A DNA stretch of 64,000 nucleotides from positions 101,695 to 165,694 of the forward strand of contig NZ_BNAO01000010.1 in assembly GCF_014653435.1 (NCBI RefSeq), given 5' to 3'. This document shows, piece after piece, positions 46,643 to 56,429 of this stretch; the stretch's first letter is position 1; each line of letters begins with the position of its first letter. Below the pieces are notes generated by a model. That model did not search any database. It was not told where the DNA came from and saw only the letters and a program-made list of their open reading frames with translations. Both the position numbers and the translations under genes were made by a program. The stretch comes from Alishewanella longhuensis (GTDB lineage: Bacteria > Pseudomonadota > Gammaproteobacteria > Enterobacterales > Alteromonadaceae).

Positions 46643-49021
46643 ATGCTGAAGTCAAAAAAGTGGCTTATTTTATTAGCGCTGTTGCTAACAAGTTGTGCTG
46701 CGCTGGTTAGTTTAAATCTCGATAAACATTACGGTAGTGCCAATGAGGCCAATCGAGCAACCCGCGCATCCGACACCGATAGGCACATATTAACAAGGCA
46801 TTACAATGAGCAAATAAAGCCTCTGCTCGAGTCGCGCTGCGTAATGTGTCACGCCTGCTACGATGCCCCTTGCCAGTTAAAAATGACTTCACCACATGGT
46901 TTTGAACGCGGCGCACACAAAGAAAAAGTGTACGATGGTGGCCGGTTACTGGCAGCTACACCTAATCGCCTCTATCTGGATGCGACCAGCATTGCTGAGT
47001 GGCGCGCCCGCGGCTTTTTCCCGGTATTAAACGAGCGGCAGCAAACGCCAGAAGCCAACTTGCAAGCATCATTAACAGCCAGAATGCTTAACTTAAAACA
47101 ACAACAGCCAAATCCTAGCAGCGCAGAACTAAAAGCGCATTTCGATTTTAGTTTAAACCGCAAACAACAGTGCCCCACTATTGAAGAATTTGATCGTTAT
47201 GCCCAAAGCCAGCCATACTCTGGTATGCCATTTGGTTTGCCTGCTTTAAATACTGATGAACATCAGCTGCTAATGGACTGGCTGGCACTAGGCGCTTATA
47301 TGCCCCCTGATCCTGCACTCTCTGCTGCGCATCTCGCCGCCACAGAGGCTTTGGAGCAATGGTTAAATAGCGATGATCTAAAAACCCAACTAAGTGCTCG
47401 CTATATTTATGAACATTTATTTACCTCAAACCTCTATTTTAGCGCTTTGCATCAGGCCACTGAGCAGCCACAATTCTTTCGCCTGGTACGTTCTAAAACT
47501 GCACCAGGTAACACTATTGAGGTGATCGCCAGTCGCCGGCCTTTTGATGATCCGGGCGTAAACCGGGTGTATTACCGGCTGCAACCCATACACGACACGC
47601 TAGTGCATAAGACGCATCAGCCCTACGACATCAACCAGGATCTAATGCAAAAATGGCAAAGTTGGTTTAAAGACGCTGCATATCAAGTGAACAAACTACC
47701 CAGCTATGCACCTGAAGTTGCGGCTAATCCGCTAACCGCTTTTGTTGAATTACCGATAAATGCCCGCTATCGCTTTATGCTGGAACGCGCTGAAAATACT
47801 ATTATGGGCTACATTAAAGGGCCAGTATGCCGCGGCCAGGTAGCCCTTAATGTAATTAACGATCGCTTTTGGGTTTATTTTGTAAAACCAGAATTAGCCG
47901 AAAGTAGCGCTGTTGATGCCTTTTATTTATCGCAACAAGACAACCTCCGTCTGCCAGCCGAAAAAGAAAGCTCCACCCTGGCTTTAAGCTGGGTTGGCTT
48001 TGCAGCCCGGCAGGGCAACTATATGCGAGCCCGCAGTGAGTTTATGAACCAAGCGTTAAAAGACGGTGTGCACCTTACCCCGGAAGGACTATGGGACGGC
48101 GATGGCAACAACCAGAATGCCAGCCTGACAGTATTTCGCCATTTTGATAACGCCACCGTGGTAAAAGGCCTAATCGGCGAACCACCAAAAACAGCCTGGG
48201 TTATTGATTATGTGCTGTTAGAACGCATTCATTACTTATTGGTCGCGGGCTTTGATGTTTATGGCAACTATGGCCATCAATTAATGACCCGGCTTTATAT
48301 GGATTTTCTGCGCATGGAAGGCGAGTCTAACTTTCTAGCTTTTTTACCTGCCGAGCTGCGGCGAAGCGAATTCAAAAGCTGGTACCAAAAATCCGGGCCA
48401 CAATTAACCAAGTTTATTGAAGGCGATATTAACCCTTTCCACCAACCTAGCGGTATTCAGTTTGTTAGCGACGATCCGAAGCAAGAACTGTATCAACTTT
48501 TTGCTGAACATCTGAAAGCGGTGCAACCGGCACGCTATCAACTGCATGACAGTCAACTTGCTAAGAGCAGCAACGCTTTGCTGGCAGAGCTTGGTAAACT
48601 GCAAGGTAAACCTGCTTCATTACTGCCTGAACTGACGATGATAATGGTAGATTCAACCACCTCTACAACACCCCAACTTTTTACCCTGATCCGCAACAGT
48701 GCCCATTACAATGTTAGCAGTTTGTTTAACGAAGAAAGTAATCGCAACCCGGAAAAAGATGATACAACACTAGTGAGTGGTTTACTGGGCAGTTACCCCG
48801 ACGCTTTTTGGCGAGTACAAGAAAGTGAGCTACCCAGATTAGTAGCGCAGGTACAACAGCTACAAACCGAAGCAGACTATATTAAACTCATAGAGCATTT
48901 TGCCGTCCGCCGCAGCAGCGCTCACTTTTGGGCCTTTAGCGATGAACTGAATAAGCGCTTTATGCAGCAGTATCCGGTTGATGGCAGTTGGTTGGATTAC
49001 AACCGGTTGGAAAACCGCTAA
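46643..49021 (+). CDS. cti: Periplasmic fatty acid cis/trans isomerase
   Basis: A 792-residue Cti. It converts cis to trans unsaturated fatty acids in membrane lipids to stiffen the membrane under solvent or heat stress. A signal sequence (WLILLALLLTSC, lipobox-like LTSC) is followed by a heme c site CVMCH at about 66-70. Length fits the family. ATG 46643 has AAGGA about 11 bases upstream; ATG 46631 lies too close to that site. Confidence 0.92.
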   Translation: MLKSKKWLILLALLLTSCAALVSLNLDKHYGSANEANRATRASDTDRHILTRHYNEQIKPLLESRCVMCHACYDAPCQLKMTSPHGFERGAHKEKVYDGGRLLAATPNRLYLDATSIAEWRARGFFPVLNERQQTPEANLQASLTARMLNLKQQQPNPSSAELKAHFDFSLNRKQQCPTIEEFDRYAQSQPYSGMPFGLPALNTDEHQLLMDWLALGAYMPPDPALSAAHLAATEALEQWLNSDDLKTQLSARYIYEHLFTSNLYFSALHQATEQPQFFRLVRSKTAPGNTIEVIASRRPFDDPGVNRVYYRLQPIHDTLVHKTHQPYDINQDLMQKWQSWFKDAAYQVNKLPSYAPEVAANPLTAFVELPINARYRFMLERAENTIMGYIKGPVCRGQVALNVINDRFWVYFVKPELAESSAVDAFYLSQQDNLRLPAEKESSTLALSWVGFAARQGNYMRARSEFMNQALKDGVHLTPEGLWDGDGNNQNASLTVFRHFDNATVVKGLIGEPPKTAWVIDYVLLERIHYLLVAGFDVYGNYGHQLMTRLYMDFLRMEGESNFLAFLPAELRRSEFKSWYQKSGPQLTKFIEGDINPFHQPSGIQFVSDDPKQELYQLFAEHLKAVQPARYQLHDSQLAKSSNALLAELGKLQGKPASLLPELTMIMVDSTTSTTPQLFTLIRNSAHYNVSSLFNEESNRNPEKDDTTLVSGLLGSYPDAFWRVQESELPRLVAQVQQLQTEADYIKLIEHFAVRRSSAHFWAFSDELNKRFMQQYPVDGSWLDYNRLENR

Positions 49022-49107
49022 CTCACCACCAGACAGAAACAAGCAATTTGCTTTTGGTCGGACCAGTGATAAGCTAGCCGAAACAAGATAAATATGAAGG
49101 ACTCGGT

Positions 49108-49596
49108 ATGGCAACTTCACTACGCAAAGCAAACTGGTTTTTAAAACTCTTCGCCTGGCGCTATATTCCGTTAATTGGTTTTTGCTCCCCCAAAATCGTG
49201 CGCATGGATGAGAAAACCGTTGAAATTACCATGCCACATAAATGGCGCACCAAAAACCATTTGGGCAGTATTTATTTTGGTGCTCTAGCCATAGGCGCTG
49301 ATTTAGCTGGCGCCTTTTCAGTCTTTAGCAAAGCCAAAGATCGTGGCGTTAACGCCAATTTTGCCTTTAAAGACGTTAACGGCCAATTTCTAAAACGCCC
49401 AGAAGGCACTGTGCACTTTACCAGTCATGATGGCGATATCATTGATCAGATGATTGACGAATCCCTGGCAACCGGTGAGCGCATAAATAAACCCGTTTCT
49501 GTCGTAGTAACTTGCCCCAGCAAACATGGCGATGAAGCAATGGCAACTTTTACGCTAACGTTATCTATTAAAGCCAAAGCTAAGAAAACTAAGTAA
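49108..49596 (+). CDS. DUF4442 hotdog-fold protein, putative thioesterase
   Basis: A 162-residue protein matching the DUF4442/PaaI-like hotdog group (MPHKWRTKNHLGSIYFGALAIGADLAGA). Members are thought to be acyl-CoA thioesterases. It has a good GAAGGA site. It lies 86 bases after cti on the same strand; a shared link with fatty acids is suggestive only. Confidence 0.78.
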   Translation: MATSLRKANWFLKLFAWRYIPLIGFCSPKIVRMDEKTVEITMPHKWRTKNHLGSIYFGALAIGADLAGAFSVFSKAKDRGVNANFAFKDVNGQFLKRPEGTVHFTSHDGDIIDQMIDESLATGERINKPVSVVVTCPSKHGDEAMATFTLTLSIKAKAKKTK

Positions 49597-49689
49597 AAAA
49601 ACAACGGTTATTTATTGTGCAATTGATTGACAACTAATCAATAAGGATTATTATTGATTCACTACTAGTGTAGTTAAACAACAAAATAC

Positions 49690-49780
49690 TGACGAACAGG
49701 TACACCCGCTGTGAGGTGGGGTCGCAAAGCCACGGATCTTAAGCATTAAAAAGCAAAGATGGCCGGGTTGTCGAATCAGG
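49690..49780 (+). promoter_or_regulatory. GEMM-type riboswitch (cyclic di-GMP-I)
   Basis: The conserved core GGGTCGCAAAGCCACGG (49719-49735) and the second-helix strand GATGGCCGGGTTG (49759-49771) are the hallmark of GEMM-I RNAs. The P2 arms CCCGC/GTGGGG and the tetraloop-receptor geometry fit. It lies 80 bases upstream of the secreted-protein gene. Cyclic di-GMP is the likely ligand, though cGAMP-binding variants exist. Downstream, CAGTC/GACTG and CTCAG/CTGAG alternatives (about 49790-49820) could be the expression platform. Confidence 0.9.
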
Positions 49781-49860
49781 TGAAAATGCTCAGTCTCTGC
49801 TATTTAAAACGGACTGCTGAGTGTAAGGAAACTTAAATTTTTTACCTTTCGGAGTTCTAC

Positions 49861-50373
49861 ATGAAATTCAAATTACTTGCTTTAGCTGCTGTTTTTGCTG
49901 CAACTACTGCCTCTGCCGCCGTTACTTATGATGAAAATGGTGTTGGTTATGTCGGTAAGGGTGATGTGCAGTCTCTGTTCGACTGGAATAACTCTGCCTT
50001 CCAAAATAACGCTGCTTTAGTTCAATTCAGATTCAGCTCAGGCGCGCAACAAGCTAGCTGGGTGTGCGGCGGCTACAATAACGGCGGTAATTATGTTACC
50101 CATCCTAAAAATGAAAGTTACGACAGCATCTCTGGCTCAATCAACTTCCATCCTAAACAAAAAAATCAAATCACCGGTTTTATTCTGTTAGGAACAGAAT
50201 CTAATGTCAGCTCGTCAACAGCCTACCTTAGCCCTGGTGAATGTGTTGCGCCAAATAAAAACTGGACAGATTACGCTCTGGTAGAGGGAAGTTTAACATT
50301 CGAAAGTGCAGACCCATTGCTAGAAGTTTCCGTTGACGGAGAAGCCTGGTATCCTCTAGCAATAACTGAGTAA
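49861..50373 (+). CDS. Secreted orphan protein under riboswitch control
   Basis: A 170-residue protein with a strong signal peptide (MKFKLLALAAVFAATTASAA, cut about residue 19-20). The mature part is beta-rich, with two Cys that may pair (WVCGGYNN and GECVAPN), and no recognised family. CGGAG precedes the ATG. A strong terminator follows, so it is a single-gene unit controlled by the GEMM RNA. Candidate roles are biofilm matrix or surface adhesion, by analogy with other GEMM-controlled genes. Confidence 0.8.
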   Translation: MKFKLLALAAVFAATTASAAVTYDENGVGYVGKGDVQSLFDWNNSAFQNNAALVQFRFSSGAQQASWVCGGYNNGGNYVTHPKNESYDSISGSINFHPKQKNQITGFILLGTESNVSSSTAYLSPGECVAPNKNWTDYALVEGSLTFESADPLLEVSVDGEAWYPLAITE

Positions 50374-50383
50374 ATACCATTCA

Positions 50384-50422
50384 TATTGAAAGCCAGTGCA
50401 ATCTGGCTTTCAATACTTTAAA
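50384..50422 (+). terminator. Strong terminator of secreted-protein gene
   Basis: A 13-base perfect stem (TATTGAAAGCCAG/CTGGCTTTCAATA) with a six-base loop lies ten bases past the stop codon. The following T-run is short (CTTTAAAAATG). Confidence 0.8.
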
Positions 50423-50497
50423 AATGTCCCTCCACACATTTGCACCTCATAATAACAACCAGTAAACTTGCTTTTATTATTAAACGCCAAGGTGGCA

Positions 50498-51148
50498 ATG
50501 GTGACAGATTTAAACATCAAGCAGTTAAGCGGCAACCTTTTTATTATTTCCGCCCCCAGTGGTGCCGGTAAATCAACATTAATTCAAGCCTTGCTAAAAA
50601 AACATGCCGATATGCAACTTAGTGTGTCACACACTACCCGTGCGCCACGCGCTGGCGAGCAAAATGGTGTGCATTATCATTTTACTACGGTAGAAGATTT
50701 TCAAGCGCGCATTGCCAATAATGAGTTTTTAGAATGGGCCGAGGTGTTTGGCAACTATTACGGCACGTCGCGTAATGCAATTTACCAACAACTGAGCCAA
50801 GGTATCGATGTATTTCTGGATATTGACTGGCAAGGCGCCCGGCAAATTCGGGCGCAAGAGCCAAGCACTATCGGTATCTTTATTTTGCCGCCCAGTTTAA
50901 CTGAGCTAGAGCAGCGTCTTAATCAGCGCGGTACCGACAGTGCCGAGGTTATCGCCGGTCGGATGGCAAAAGCACAAAGTGAAATGTCGCACGCCGATGA
51001 GTACGACTATCTGATTATTAATGACACGCTAAGCGATGCCTTGCAGCAAATGGAACAGATCGTATTAAGCCAACGCAACTCGTTAGCCAGCCAACAACAT
51101 CGGCACAGTACATTACTCGATCAGCTGTTGGCGAAAGGCACAAAATAG
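50498..51148 (+). CDS. gmk: Guanylate kinase
   Basis: A 216-residue Gmk phosphorylating GMP to GDP. The P-loop [10 protein letters not shown] and the nucleotide-binding [20 protein letters not shown] are intact. ATG 50498 follows AAGGTGG. It resumes the E. coli-like order (gmk-rpoZ-spoT ... recG) after the accessory segment. Confidence 0.96.
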   Translation: MVTDLNIKQLSGNLFIISAPSGAGKSTLIQALLKKHADMQLSVSHTTRAPRAGEQNGVHYHFTTVEDFQARIANNEFLEWAEVFGNYYGTSRNAIYQQLSQGIDVFLDIDWQGARQIRAQEPSTIGIFILPPSLTELEQRLNQRGTDSAEVIAGRMAKAQSEMSHADEYDYLIINDTLSDALQQMEQIVLSQRNSLASQQHRHSTLLDQLLAKGTK

Positions 51149-51209
51149 CGTACACTAGGCGGTCTTGTAACATCCCTGGTTTAATCCTAAAGAATTGTCG
51201 GAGTGCTGA

Positions 51210-51485
51210 ATGGCTCGCGTAACCGTTGAAGATGCTGTAGATAAAATTGGTAACCGTTTTGATTTAATTCTGGTTGCAGCACGCCGTGCTCGTCAGCTGT
51301 CAGTAGAAGGCAAAGAGCCACTGGTAGACCGTGAAAACGACAAACCTACCGTAGTTGCCCTGCGCGAAATAGAAAAAGGCCTGATCACCAGCAGCATCCT
51401 CGATGCGCAAGAGCGTCGTGATCAACTGCAACAAGAAGCGTCAGAAATGGCAGCTGTTGCGGCTATTATTGGTTCTGATCAGTAA
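51210..51485 (+). CDS. rpoZ: RNA polymerase omega subunit
   Basis: A 91-residue omega subunit ([34 protein letters not shown]). It assists RNA polymerase assembly and ppGpp response. It lies 61 bases after gmk. An inverted repeat (TGCCAAC/GTTGGCA, 51504-51529) follows without a T-tract. Confidence 0.97.
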   Translation: MARVTVEDAVDKIGNRFDLILVAARRARQLSVEGKEPLVDRENDKPTVVALREIEKGLITSSILDAQERRDQLQQEASEMAAVAAIIGSDQ

Positions 51486-51607
51486 AAAATCCTGTCATTT
51501 CGGTGCCAACAGCGCTTTAGCCGTTGGCATTCGCCAAATTTAAACGTATATTCTAAGCTTAAATCAGCCAGGTAATTTTGTTTCTGCTGCACTAGTTTGG
51601 AGTTTTC

Positions 51608-53725
51608 GTGTATCTATTTGAAGGTCTAAAAAATCAGATAAGTGCGTATCTGCCACCGGAGCAGGTAAATCTGGTACAACAGGCCTATGTGGTAGCCAGA
51701 GATGCACATGCACCGCAATATCGTTCCAGCGGTGAGCCCTATATTACCCACCCGGTCGCGGTAACCAGTATCCTGGCCGAGATGAAACTCGATCACGAAA
51801 CCCTGATGGCGGCCTTGCTGCACGACGTTATTGAAGACACCCCGGTAAGCAAAGAAGATCTCACTGCGTTGTTTGGTGCTACGGTAGCCGAATTAGTGCA
51901 GGGTGTGAGTAAACTCGATAAAGTAAAATTTAAAGACATTAAAGAGTTTGAAACCACCAACTTACAAAAGATGTTTATGGCCATGACCCAGGATATCCGG
52001 GTTATTTTGATAAAACTGGCCGACCGCACCCATAATATGCGCACCTTAGGCGCCCTGCGCCCCGACAAGCGCCGCCGCATTGCCAAAGAAACCTTAGAAC
52101 TTTACGCCCCTATTGCCAACCGCTTGGGTATTCATAATATTAAAAATGAGCTGGAAGACTGGGGTTTTCAGGCGCTGTACCCAATGCGCTATCGCGCGCT
52201 GAGCTCTGCGGTTAAACAAGCGCGCGGGAACAGACGCGAACTGCTGGAAAAAGTACAACACGATATCCGCAGCCGCATTGAACAAAACGGCATTACCGCT
52301 GATGTTAGCGGTCGCGAAAAGCACCTGTACAGCATCTACCGTAAAATGAAAAACAAAGAGCTGATGTTCAATGATGTCATGGACATCTATGCCTTTCGGG
52401 TAGTGGTAGACAGCGTAGATAATTGCTATCGCACCTTAGGTGTCATGCACAATCTGTTTAAACCTATTGAAAGCCGCTTTAAAGACTATATTGCTATTCC
52501 TAAACAAAATGGCTATCAATCCTTGCATACCTCGTTAATAGGCCCGCATGGTATTCCGGTTGAAATTCAAATGCGTACCCGCGAAATGGACGAAATGGCC
52601 GACAAGGGTATTGCCGCGCACTGGATGTATAAAGCCAATGGTGAAGTGCGTGAATCTACTGCTCAAATTCGCGCCCAGCGCTGGATGCAAAGTTTGCTTG
52701 AGCTACAACAAAGCGTAGGTACCAGCTTTGAGTTTGTGGAAAATGTAAAATCCGAACTCTATCCCGACGAGCTGTATGTATTTACTCCCAAAGGCCGCAT
52801 TGTTGAGCTGCCTATAGGCGCCACCGCGGTAGACTTTGCCTATGCGGTGCATACCGATATTGGTAATCGCTGTGTCGGCACTAAGGTCGATCGTAAACCC
52901 TACTCGCTAAGCAAACCGCTGGAAACCGGGCAAACGGTAGAAATCATCACCAGCCCTGGCGGTAAGCCTAATGCCAACTGGCTAAACTATGTGGTCACCA
53001 GCCGCGCTATCCTGGGTATTCGTAATTATCTGAAGAAGCAACAGCAGAACGAAGCCATCAGCCTTGGTAAGCGGTTACTCACCTCTGCGCTTGGCAATGT
53101 AAAAATTGAAGATATTGCGCCAGAACGCATAGAGCAGGTGCTGGCCAATGTGCATCAGCAATCGTTAGATGCGCTTTATACCGAAATAGGCCTGGGCAAC
53201 CAATTGCCTATCGCTATCGCCCGGCGCTTATTAGGCGAGTTTGAAAGCAGCGAGCCACAAAGCAAAGCCCTGCCGATGCCCAAAGGTAACACCTTTATTG
53301 TCGGCTCGGAAGGCATGCTGGTGACCTTTGCTAAATGCTGCCGCCCTATCCCAGGCGATCCGATAGTGGCCAATGCCACGCCCGGTAAAGGCTTAAACGT
53401 ACATCGTAACGATTGTCGCAACATCAAAGGCTGGGAAAAAGAACCGGCCAAGTTCTTCCCGGTACGCTGGGATAACACCACCGAAAAACAATTTCTATGC
53501 GATATCCGGGTCTTTATTATCAACCGTCAGGGCGTACTGGCTAAGCTCACCTCGGTTATTGCCTCGCAAGACTCGAATATTCAGGATCTTTCCACCGACG
53601 ATCGTGATACCGGCGAGTACGTTATTAAAATCACCCTGTCGGTCAATGGCCGTGTACATCTGGCCAACGTCATGCGCAAAATCCGCGTGTTGCCCGATGT
53701 GCAAAAAGTTTACAGAAGGAAGTAA
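51608..53725 (+). CDS. spoT: (p)ppGpp synthetase/hydrolase SpoT
   Basis: A 705-residue SpoT. The N-terminal HD hydrolase domain is intact (ITHPVAVT, LLHDVIEDT). The synthetase domain (about 230-350, SRFKDYIAIPKQNGYQSLH), TGS domain (about 390-450, YVFTPKGRIVELP) and C-terminal ACT domain follow. It starts with GTG at 51608. It degrades and makes the stringent-response alarmone. Confidence 0.97.
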   Translation: MYLFEGLKNQISAYLPPEQVNLVQQAYVVARDAHAPQYRSSGEPYITHPVAVTSILAEMKLDHETLMAALLHDVIEDTPVSKEDLTALFGATVAELVQGVSKLDKVKFKDIKEFETTNLQKMFMAMTQDIRVILIKLADRTHNMRTLGALRPDKRRRIAKETLELYAPIANRLGIHNIKNELEDWGFQALYPMRYRALSSAVKQARGNRRELLEKVQHDIRSRIEQNGITADVSGREKHLYSIYRKMKNKELMFNDVMDIYAFRVVVDSVDNCYRTLGVMHNLFKPIESRFKDYIAIPKQNGYQSLHTSLIGPHGIPVEIQMRTREMDEMADKGIAAHWMYKANGEVRESTAQIRAQRWMQSLLELQQSVGTSFEFVENVKSELYPDELYVFTPKGRIVELPIGATAVDFAYAVHTDIGNRCVGTKVDRKPYSLSKPLETGQTVEIITSPGGKPNANWLNYVVTSRAILGIRNYLKKQQQNEAISLGKRLLTSALGNVKIEDIAPERIEQVLANVHQQSLDALYTEIGLGNQLPIAIARRLLGEFESSEPQSKALPMPKGNTFIVGSEGMLVTFAKCCRPIPGDPIVANATPGKGLNVHRNDCRNIKGWEKEPAKFFPVRWDNTTEKQFLCDIRVFIINRQGVLAKLTSVIASQDSNIQDLSTDDRDTGEYVIKITLSVNGRVHLANVMRKIRVLPDVQKVYRRK

Positions 53726-53731
53726 GTTGTT

Positions 53732-54124
53732 ATGTCTAAAGTGATTATCCGCACTAACGATGCCCCGGCGGCTATTGGCACCTATAGCCAGGCGGTGAAA
53801 ATTGGCACTACCGTCTATTTATCAGGGCAAATTCCATTAGAACCAGCCTCAATGCAAATGGTGTCGGAAGATTTTGCCGAACAAACGCATCAGGTGTTTA
53901 AAAATTTAAGCGCGGTCTGCGAAGCTGCCGGTGGCAGCCTAAACGATATGGTCAAAGTGAATATCTTTTTAACCGATTTAAGCCAGTTTGCTACCGTTAA
54001 CCAAATTATGAGCCAGTACTACGCTGAGCCTTACCCAGCGCGTGCCGCTGTGCAAGTAAGTGCCCTGCCACGTGGCGCACAAATTGAAATTGACGGCGTA
54101 ATGGAAGTGCCCTCTACCCATTAA
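53732..54124 (+). CDS. ridA: RidA-family enamine/imine deaminase
   Basis: A 130-residue YjgF/RidA protein. The family segments [23 protein letters not shown] and [21 protein letters not shown] with the substrate-binding Arg are present. It hydrolyses reactive 2-aminoacrylate and similar enamines. It follows spoT by six bases and takes the place that trmH holds in E. coli. Confidence 0.95.
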   Translation: MSKVIIRTNDAPAAIGTYSQAVKIGTTVYLSGQIPLEPASMQMVSEDFAEQTHQVFKNLSAVCEAAGGSLNDMVKVNIFLTDLSQFATVNQIMSQYYAEPYPARAAVQVSALPRGAQIEIDGVMEVPSTH

Positions 54125-54230
54125 TTTTGCCAAGTAAGAGCATACTTCGGGCTTTGGACGTTAAGGCTATGTTTTTCAAAACCTGCTTTTTAGATCATGC
54201 TTTTATGACTATGCTGTTGAGAAAAGCGTT

Positions 54231-56315
54231 TTGAGCCAAACACGTCTGGATAATATCGCCATTTCTGCCATTAAAGGCGTGGGCAGCAAAGCTGCTGAAC
54301 GCCTGGCAAAACTGGCGATTTTTAGTATCCAAGATTTACTGTTTCACCTGCCGCTGCGTTATGAAGATCGCACCCGGCTTTATCCTATTGCCGATTTGAT
54401 GCCGCTGGTACACGCTACAATACAAGGCGAAGTGCAAAGCAGCGAGGTGCAATTTGGTAAAAGGCGCAGCTGGCTGGTAACACTGCGCGATCATAGCGGC
54501 AGCCTTACCCTACGCTTTTTTCACTTTTCAGCGGCACAAAAAAACGCGGTAGAAAAAGGCACGGTATTGCGCTGTTTTGGTGAAGCCAAACGCGGCCCGC
54601 GCGGGCTGGAAATGCTGCATCCGGAATATCGGGTGATCCAAGACAACGCTATAGATGCCCCGGTTGCTGAAACCCTAACCCCTATTTACCCCACCACCGA
54701 AGGCTTAAAACAGGCGACCTGGCGTAATTTAACGGATGCCGCCCTGAGTTATTTAGACCGTTATGCTCCCGACGAATACTTACCGGCAGCGCTACTGCGC
54801 CAACCCTGGTCATTAGCCGATGCGCTGCGTTATATTCATCGGCCACCGCCAGACGCTGCCCTCACGTTATTAGAAGCAGGCAAACACCCGGCGCAGCAGC
54901 GGCTTATTTTAGAAGAGCTGATTGCCCAGCAACTTAGCATGTACAAGTTACGTAGCCAGGGACAACAGCAACAGGCCGTGGCTTTGCCTGTTCCGGCCAG
55001 CTTGTTGCAACAATTTTTGGCCCAGTTACCCTTTACACCTACCGGCGCACAGCAACGCGTAGTGAATGATATTCAACAAGACTTAGCCAAAGCCTTGCCC
55101 ATGCTGCGTTTGGTACAAGGCGATGTGGGTTCGGGCAAAACTCTGGTGGCGGCACTGGCCGCACTTACCGTAATCGGCAATGGCTATCAGGTGGCATTAA
55201 TGGCCCCTACCGAGCTGCTTGCCGAGCAGCACGCCGTTAATTTTCAGCGCTGGTTTGAACCCTTGGGTATTCAACTGGCCTGGCTGGGTGGTAAAACCAA
55301 AGGAAAAGCTCGGCAAAGCACCTTAGAGGCCATGCAAAACGGCGCAGCACAAATGATTATTGGCACCCATGCGCTCTTTCAGCAAGAGGTGGCTTTTAGC
55401 AAGCTGGCGTTAGTGATTATTGACGAGCAGCACCGCTTTGGCGTGCATCAACGGCTGGCGCTACGCGAAAAAGGCGGCATAGCCGATCATTATCCGCATC
55501 AATTGGTGATGACCGCTACCCCTATTCCCCGCACCTTGGCCATGACCGCCTATGCCGATCTGGATACCTCGGTGATTGATGAATTACCGCCGGGCCGCAC
55601 CCCGGTGACCACAGTCGCCATTCCGGATAGTCGCCGCGATGAAGTTATCAGCCGGGTTAGGCAAGTGGTCACCGAACAACAACGGCAAGCGTATTGGGTG
55701 TGTACCCTGATTGAAGAATCAGAAGCGCTGCAATGCCAGGCGGCAGAAGATACCGCCGTACTGCTGCAGCAAGCCTTGCCCGAGCTAAAAATTGGCTTGG
55801 TGCATGGCCGTTTAAAAAGCGCGGAAAAACAACAAATTATGCAAGACTTCAGTAAGGGCGCCTTAGATTTACTGGTCGCCACTACCGTTATTGAAGTGGG
55901 GGTAGACGTACCCAACGCCAGCTTAATGATTATTGAAAACCCCGAGCGGCTGGGCTTAGCGCAGCTACATCAGCTGCGAGGCCGGGTCGGCCGCGGTAGC
56001 GCCATCTCGCACTGTGTGTTGCTATATCATGCGCCCCTATCCCGCACCGCGCAGTCCAGGCTTGGCGTACTGCGCGAAAGCAACGATGGCTTTGTAATTG
56101 CTCAGCGCGACTTAGAAATTCGCGGCCCCGGCGAGTTATTGGGCACCCGGCAAACAGGGCTAATGCAATTTAAAATTGCCGACTTAAGCCGCGACAGCGA
56201 ACTGCTGCCACAAGCACGGCAAATTGCCGCCACCTTATGGCAGCAACACCGGCCAGAGAGCCTACAACTGATAAAACGCTGGCTAGCCAACAAAGAAATA
56301 TACGGCCACGCCTAA
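54231..56315 (+). CDS. recG: ATP-dependent DNA helicase RecG
   Basis: A 694-residue RecG acting on stalled forks and recombination intermediates. The wedge domain (about 60-160) precedes helicase motifs: GDVGSGKT, DEQHRFGVHQR, TATPIPRTL and QLRGRVGRG. The only plausible start is TTG 54231, matching the N-terminus of homologues (family start about LDNIAISAIKGVG). A nine-codon frame ATG 54205 to TGA 54234 ends overlapping this TTG (TTGA) and may couple translation. Confidence 0.95.
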   Translation: MSQTRLDNIAISAIKGVGSKAAERLAKLAIFSIQDLLFHLPLRYEDRTRLYPIADLMPLVHATIQGEVQSSEVQFGKRRSWLVTLRDHSGSLTLRFFHFSAAQKNAVEKGTVLRCFGEAKRGPRGLEMLHPEYRVIQDNAIDAPVAETLTPIYPTTEGLKQATWRNLTDAALSYLDRYAPDEYLPAALLRQPWSLADALRYIHRPPPDAALTLLEAGKHPAQQRLILEELIAQQLSMYKLRSQGQQQQAVALPVPASLLQQFLAQLPFTPTGAQQRVVNDIQQDLAKALPMLRLVQGDVGSGKTLVAALAALTVIGNGYQVALMAPTELLAEQHAVNFQRWFEPLGIQLAWLGGKTKGKARQSTLEAMQNGAAQMIIGTHALFQQEVAFSKLALVIIDEQHRFGVHQRLALREKGGIADHYPHQLVMTATPIPRTLAMTAYADLDTSVIDELPPGRTPVTTVAIPDSRRDEVISRVRQVVTEQQRQAYWVCTLIEESEALQCQAAEDTAVLLQQALPELKIGLVHGRLKSAEKQQIMQDFSKGALDLLVATTVIEVGVDVPNASLMIIENPERLGLAQLHQLRGRVGRGSAISHCVLLYHAPLSRTAQSRLGVLRESNDGFVIAQRDLEIRGPGELLGTRQTGLMQFKIADLSRDSELLPQARQIAATLWQQHRPESLQLIKRWLANKEIYGHA

Positions 56316-56316
56316 C

Positions 56317-56393
56317 TTATCCACACAACTCCGGTACCGGCCCGACCAGTTTATCCACACAACTCCGGTACCGTACCGAAGTTGTGTGGATAA
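56317..56393. repeat. DnaA-box direct and inverted repeats after recG
   Basis: A 23-base sequence starting TTATCCACACAACTCCGG occurs twice without change (56317-56339 and 56351-56373), 34 bases apart. An inverted near-copy ends at 56393, giving a hairpin with a 14-base perfect outer stem. Each unit contains TTATCCACA, the perfect DnaA-box consensus: 56317-56325, 56351-56359 and, on the other strand, 56385-56393. No T-tract makes it a poor terminator. Confidence 0.7.
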
Positions 56394-56429
56394 AAGCTGG
56401 GTTTATGAACAACAAGAATGAGGTACGCT

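Noticed and set aside
56317..56393. Chromosome replication origin
   Set aside because: Three DnaA boxes are present but no AT-rich unwinding region, dnaA, dnaN or gidA/mnmG neighbours; recG and DUF1445 flank it.
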